From Desmodus rotundus (Eukaryota > Chordata > Mammalia > Chiroptera > Phyllostomidae): a DNA stretch of 64,000 bases. This document shows positions 59,410 through 64,000 of this stretch, one piece after another. The notes beneath the pieces are model-generated. The model was not told the DNA's origin, searched no databases, and was given only the letters and a program-made list of their open reading frames with translations. The stretch's first letter is position 1, and each line of letters begins with the position of its first letter. The stretch covers positions 55,052,022-55,116,021 of the forward strand of contig NC_071396.1 of assembly GCF_022682495.2 (NCBI RefSeq), read 5' to 3'. The translations under genes were made by a program, and so were the position numbers.

Positions 59410-60769
59410 GATCCCATCAACCCAGCAGCCAGGGAAATGGGTAAGGCAATGCCAGCTGAAACTGGGAGTGTAACCTCCAGGACCCTCTGGGAGTCAGCCA
59501 GGGAAGACAAGTTGATTTGATGGCTGGCTGACTTGCTATATCAAAGCACCAGGATTCATTCAGGCATATTGTGAAATAATGGAGTGTGGGTTTAAAATAG
59601 TCTGAAATATATGAGAACCTGACACTATATTTACTAATGGAGATGATTTATGGTGTCACATTTAGCAGTGTTTTGGCCCTGACAGCACTGTTTATATTCA
59701 TCTTCTCGGCATAAGATCAGAGAGTAGGTATGTAACCAAAACCTCAAGTATTCTGAACTTGTGCATTTGTCTTTGGTTGGGATTGTTAAAGTGGCTTGCC
59801 TCTGAGAAGCATGAGGGGAAGAAATGTACATTTTATTACGATTTTTGGCCAGTAATTGCATTATTGGAACACGATCTTCCAGGGTCAGCACTTTGTGTCT
59901 AATCATCAGTGAGTGTAATGAATGGCTCCTCGGCTTGTCACTTGTGCTCTGCGGGCACCTAAAATAATCCTCCATAACTCTTCAGGTTAAAGTGATGTTA
60001 TTGATGGCAAAAATATTTCTGGATGCTCTCTCCAAATAAAGAGCACAGTAAACATGACCACTGGAAATTGGCTTTTCCCAAACTGCTTGTTTATGAAGAA
60101 GGAAACTTCTCCCAAACTTTTTTAAAGGGGTCTTTAAAAAAAGGTTTAATTAGCATAATCTTGACTTTTGCCTAGTTAATTACAAAATGACTGGATTGAA
60201 TTTGAGACTTGTGAATTCCAGAGGTGTTTCTGTTACTGTCTTTCTGTTTAAACCTCTCAGTCTTTCTGGCTTCATTTCAAATGCCTACCCTATCTCTCAT
60301 CAGGGCAAACACTCAAAGCCTCTATTCCGTGGTACTGTAAGAAGACAGTAACCCCTCTTCCAAATGCTAGGCAAACTTCCATGAATCATGTGTTAAAACA
60401 CAACCGAGCTTGGCAGGATGCAGGCACTCAGCTACTTGTTGTTACTACCGTTCTCTCAAAGAAATGAACATGTGGAGAATCCCATGAATTGGTCAAAGAA
60501 GAAATAAGTTGAAATATTACTCAGTGTTCTAGGTTGAAGTTGTCCTGAAAAGTTGGTATTCCATATCAAAAATAATATTTACCTTTGACAATTTTTTAAA
60601 ATGAAATAAACTTCCCATGAAAGATTACTTAGCTTAAACTTCAATACTTTATGGCTTTTTTTTTCTGTTTTGTTGCTTTATTTTAAAAACATGTAAAGTC
60701 AAGTATTTGCTAATTAAATTAAATGGGGGAAGCCAGGCAATAAGTATCAAAATATTAGAGCTAGACTAG
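59410..60769. other. Long repeat-free stretch, candidate conserved non-coding DNA
   Basis: I see no repeat family over about 1.3 kb. The part 59520-60230 has ordered, homeodomain-like words such as ggtttaattagcataatctt and cctagttaattacaaaatga (60143-60190). A 113-codon minus frame (59634-59975) has no known motif. Conservation itself cannot be judged from one sequence. Confidence 0.35.
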
Positions 60770-60782
60770 AAAAAGTTATGAT
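60770..60782. repeat. Target-site duplication of U2 retropseudogene, 5' side
   Basis: AAAAAGTTATGAT matches 60995-61007 (AAAAAGCTATGAT) at 12 of 13 positions. Confidence 0.88.
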
Positions 60783-60783
60783 G

Positions 60784-60972
60784 ATCACTCCTTGGCCTTC
60801 TGGATAAGATGAAATGTAGTATCTGTTCTTATCAGTTCAATATCTAATACATCCTCTATTCAAGGACAATATATTAAATGGATTTTTGGAGGTTGAAGGT
60901 GGAATAAGAGCTTGCTCCATCAACTCCACGCATCAACCGAGTATTGCAATACTTCCGGGAACAGTGCACCCC
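60784..60972 (+). pseudogene. RNU2: Full-length U2 snRNA retropseudogene
   Basis: U2 pairs with the intron branch site. The whole RNA is present, about 189 nt: 5' atcactccttggccttctgg, the branch-site region gtagtatctgttcttatcag (unchanged), the Sm-site region, and the 3' loops ending ggaacagtgcaccc. Substitutions are scattered (for example the cggcct to tggcct change near the start). An A-rich tail (aaaaaaagaaaagaaaagaa) and flanking duplications show that it arose by L1-mediated reverse transcription, so it lacks the U2 promoter and is not expected to be transcribed. Confidence 0.96.
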
Positions 60973-60994
60973 CCTCAAAAAAAGAAAAGAAAAG

Positions 60995-61007
60995 AAAAAG
61001 CTATGAT
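60995..61007. repeat. Target-site duplication of U2 retropseudogene, 3' side
   Basis: AAAAAGCTATGAT, merging on the left with the A-rich tail. Confidence 0.88.
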
Positions 61008-61010
61008 TAT

Positions 61011-61514
61011 TGTGGTAGTCAGAATAAGGGTTCCTTGAAGTATCCATGTCCTAATCTCCAGAAACTGTGAATTTGCAAAGTTACATGGCAAAGAGTAATC
61101 GAGGATGCATATGGAGTTAGAATGCTACTCAGTTGATAAGGAGTTTTTCCTGGATTATCTAATTGGACCCAGTGCAATGGGGTCCTTAAATGGTCCTTAA
61201 ACCCTTCAGGGTCCTTAAAAGTAGAGAAAGGAAGTGAGATTGGAGGTCAGAGTATTGTGACAGTGTGACGTGGGAAGGACTGGACTCACTGTTGCTGGCT
61301 CTGAAGATGGAAAAAGGAGCCACAGACCAGGAAATGCAGAATACCTCTAGGATCTGGGAAGTGACAGAAAAGAAATTCTGCCCTAGAAACTCCAGAAAGG
61401 AATACAGCCATGCGGATGCCTTGATTTTAGTCCAGTGAGGCCTATGTTGGGTTTCTTTCCAACCTGTACTAAGTTTGTGGGAATTATTATACCAATAAAA
61501 AGGAACTAATACAA
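61011..61514 (+). mobile_element. MLT1-type MaLR solo LTR (MLT1C/D-like)
   Basis: It starts tgtggtagtcagaataaggg, has 'tatccatgtcctaatctcca', 'cctggattatctaattggac', 'gttgctggctctgaagatgg', 'ccttgattttagtccagtga', 'aagtttgtgggaattattat' and ends aaggaactaatacaa. Order and length match an MLT1 LTR. It starts three bases after the U2 duplication. A 164-codon frame on the minus strand (61186-61680) is an antisense artefact. Confidence 0.92.
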
Positions 61515-61700
61515 TTAACAATTTTGTTATTCTTACTTGTATAAAACACATTTGTATATGACTTATCTGTATGAGTCTGTAAACATGCTTTAGAACAGTT
61601 TTGGATACTAGCCATCCCAACCTCTGTGAACAGTGGTCCAGAGTAGTGAGGAGGTGACGGCAGTAACCTAGGCAACACACAAGGGTGGCTTGACTGCGTA
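61515..61700. other. Unassigned sequence
   Basis: Short spacer between two LTRs; no family recognised. Confidence 0.4.
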
Positions 61701-62076
61701 TGCTACAGTCTGAATGTTTGTGTGCCCCCCAAAATCTGTGTTGGAATACTCATACCCAGTATGATAGTGTGAGAAGTTGGGGCACTTGGGAGGTCCTTAA
61801 GTCATGAGGGCAAAGCCCTTATGAATGGAATTGGAGCTTTTATAAAAGAGATCCCATGGAGCTCCCTAGTGCCTCCCGCCATGGGAGGATACAGTGAGAC
61901 CCACTATGCCAGGATACAATGAGAAGTGCGCAGCATGGAAGAGGGGCCTCCCCTGGCCATGCTGACACCCTGGGCTCGGACTCCCAGCCTCCAGAGCTGT
62001 GAAGAAGAACTTTCTATTGTTTATAAGCTACTCGGTCTGTGGTATTTTGTTATAGTAGCTCAAATGGATTAAGACA
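61701..62076 (+). mobile_element. MSTD/MLT1A-type MaLR solo LTR
   Basis: It starts tgctacagtctgaatgtttg and ends aatggattaagaca. Between are 'taagtcatgagggcaaagcc', 'cttatgaatggaattggagc', 'ttttataaaagagatcccat', 'ctgtgaagaagaactttcta' and 'ttgtttataagctactcggt'. This is the MST/MLT1A LTR order. Confidence 0.92.
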
Positions 62077-62449
62077 CTGGGTCAGTGAAAATAATAGGAA
62101 TTGATCAGATTCTAGATATTTTTTGAAGAGTCATCAATTTTTGCTGGCAGATGAAAAATAGTGTTGAGAAAAATAAAGAGTAAACATGATTGCAGTATTT
62201 TGGACCTAAATATTAATGGAGTGACTGTGGATGGATCAGATTTGGAATGTAAGAGGGAATTAGAGGTTTAATTTTTAGGCATGCTGGTGTGAAATATTTC
62301 ATGGACACAGAGTAGAGAAGTCAGGCAGGCAGTGAGATATGTGTGTTTGGAGTTCCAAGTCCAGAGTGGCACAAACCTGGGAATCTTTGAAATATTATTG
62401 TAAAAGTTGGCATAAGCGGGGCTGCCATTCCAGAGGAACTGCCTTGCAC
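62077..62449. other. Unassigned sequence
   Basis: No gene or repeat recognised. Confidence 0.4.
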
Positions 62450-62850
62450 CCCTTGTTCTCTGCCCCTTTGGACAGGTTGAACTGGGTCAGACCCTTGGAC
62501 TGGGCCAAACCAACATTGTCTCACAAACAATTGCTGGTAAAGCCATCAGGAAAGTAGACACCCTCACCACAAAGACCAGTGATTGTGGACTCTCTATCTG
62601 AAGGTAGAACCAGTAACCAATTGTGTATAGCCAAGGGTAGGTCAGTTTACCAGCACCTACAGGAATTCCTTCTTCTTTTAATGTAATTATTTCCTTTCTT
62701 TTCTCATAAAAACCTGTTGCCTTCACCCTGTAATCAGGATACTATTTGGATTTGTGCCTGAATCTGGGCTTCCAGGATTGTAATTCTTTGATCTGAAATA
62801 AGTGCTTGTTGCCTTTCATACTGGCTTTCTAACCTTAGGTTTAAACCCAT
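62450..62850 (+). mobile_element. Possible class I ERV LTR
   Basis: 'tctcataaaaacctgttgcc' (TATA-like) is followed about 90 bases later by 'ctttgatctgaaataagtgc' and 'ttgttgcctttcatactggc', a layout common in class I LTRs. No termini or duplication found; weak call. Confidence 0.35.
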
Positions 62851-63132
62851 GACGTTTAAAGTGCTGAGACCGTACAAGATCACCGACAGAGTATGTAGAG
62901 CAATAATATTCAAGAATTGAGACCGATGCATGGCAACTTTAAGACGCCTAAGAGATAAGGAGAAAGAGCCAAGGGGGCTCAGAAAGTTCGCTGAAAGGGA
63001 GGAAACAATGAGCAGAAGAGTGTGTGGTCCCTGGAGCCAAGTGAAGATAGTGTCAATTCTTGTTCTTATATACTGCTTGTCAATCAAGCGACATGAGAAA
63101 TACTTGTAGGCCCAAGGTATGATTGAGTTCCA
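62851..63132. other. Unassigned sequence
   Basis: No family recognised. Confidence 0.35.
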
Positions 63133-63348
63133 CAGCAGTTTTTCTCAGCTCGGCCATAACTGATGTTTTGGATCAGATGCTTTCTAGCATGAGGGTTTCT
63201 CCTGATCATTGAGGATATTGTGCGATAGTCCTGATTACTATGCGGTAGAGGCCAAGAGCATGGTCCCGGTGATGACCACCAAAAAACGTCTCCTGACGTT
63301 GTCAAATTTCCTTTTGGAGATAAAATTGGCCTTGGTTGAGAACTACTG
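63133..63348 (-). mobile_element. hAT-like non-autonomous DNA element
   Basis: A 216-bp unit. The left end is cagcagtttttctcagctcg; the right end, inverted, is cagtagttctcaaccaaggc. Internal 'gacgttgtcaaatttccttt' and 'gcggtagaggccaagagcat' recall, in antisense, the common mammalian hAT repeat with 'aaatgtctggagacatttt' and 'gtagaggccagg'. No clean 8-bp duplication. Confidence 0.65.
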
Positions 63349-64000
63349 TTCTGCGTGTATTCTAATTTGCATTATTCACATTTATTCAGCTCCTGCCAAG
63401 CTGAAAGCCCAGCAGGCTGGTGGCAGAACATCCTGGGGTAAAGGCAGAGGCTGTGTCCTCATCAGGAATGCTGGGAATAGTGAACAGAGAGCCAGAAGCC
63501 TTTCCTCCACTCAGAAGGGCAGACTACTCATCTCACGGCAGAAATGCCTTTCAATGATAGCTTGATTGGCATCATTTTCTACCAGGTCCTCTTCGAAGCA
63601 CTTCTCACAGAAACTAACACTACCAGCCTTCAGGGAGAAACGGAAATCCTCCAACTTGATTCTGCAGGCAGTTGTCTAGGCTCCAAAGTGCCTTATTAAC
63701 TGTGTTTTCTTGGTGTCTCTGCACCTGGAGGACCAGAAACAGAGGCAGTTCTGCTTCACACTAAAGAAGTAATTTTCTAGTGAGGTAATTACAGCTCCAC
63801 AGTCAGCCGGACTTCGTGTCCTGGTGACCCTTGAGGACCCAGAAGCCTTTGAGGCTCTGTCTCTGTCAGTAGGTTTTCGGCACAGGTCTCAGCTGGCAAA
63901 GCAGGCCCTAACCCTGTGTTCTGGTCCCTGTCCTGCTTTTTCTGCCTTTCTGAGCCTGGGCTACACAGTACACTTCTAGACCTGAGTTTCCCCATTTGTC
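63349..64000. other. Unassigned sequence
   Basis: Window end. GC-richer than average; no gene or repeat recognised. Frames on both strands lack motifs. Confidence 0.4.

Noticed and set aside
60784..60972. Functional U2 gene
   Set aside because: Scattered substitutions, A-rich tail and target duplications mark it as a retropseudogene.
61186..61680. 164-codon minus frame
   Set aside because: It runs antisense through an MLT1-type LTR; length is chance, no motif.

Overview
The window is mammalian nuclear DNA that reads as a bat genome. tRNA-derived Ves SINEs (five copies, both strands), a young L1 family whose 3' UTR ends with a G-rich tract and ...gtaattgaataacaataaa, and small mariner- and hAT-type elements all point to Chiroptera, probably Yangochiroptera. 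I cannot name the species. I found no intact host protein-coding exon. Every long open frame I could explain lies in a retrotransposon or in a dead retrocopy, so the window is intergenic or deep intronic.

Layout. 0-5.5 kb: old repeats (ancient L1 ORF2, L2 pieces, an L1M tail). 5.58-10.18 kb: a minus-strand insertion made of a U6 snRNA copy fused to a 5'-truncated L1, with one target-site duplication around the whole unit. 10.2-13.7 kb: unassigned sequence, L2 and MIR. 13.68-20.82 kb: a full-length but dead plus-strand L1 with 5' UTR, ORF1, ORF2 and 3' UTR; a second L1 3' end is nested in its 5' UTR. 20.8-24.5 kb: an older L1 tail, a mariner-type MITE and a third, 5'-truncated L1. 24.5-33 kb: MIR, L2, Ves, an orphan L1 5' UTR and a 98-bp inverted L1 micro-insertion. 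33.3-35.5 kb: a minus-strand processed NAMPT retrocopy inserted in an old L1M fragment. 35.5-60 kb: L2, MIR, MER5, MLT1-like LTRs, a hAT MITE, a candidate endogenous retroviral LTR, Ves copies and long unassigned stretches. 60.7-64 kb: a full-length U2 snRNA retropseudogene, an MLT1-type LTR, an MSTD/MLT1A-type LTR and a hAT-like element.

How the parts relate. L1 machinery explains most of the young content: the L1 copies, the Ves SINEs, the NAMPT retrocopy and the U2 and U6 pseudogenes are products of target-primed reverse transcription, and most still show target-site duplications. The strongest unexpected signal is that two L1 copies with different target sites share the same ORF2-disabling changes: three in-frame stops and three one-base losses. 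They look like copies of a lineage that was already ORF2-dead and was mobilised in trans. The same two copies form a large inverted repeat. Repeat family names come from sequence recognition by eye, not from a database search, so subfamily labels and edges of old repeats are approximate.
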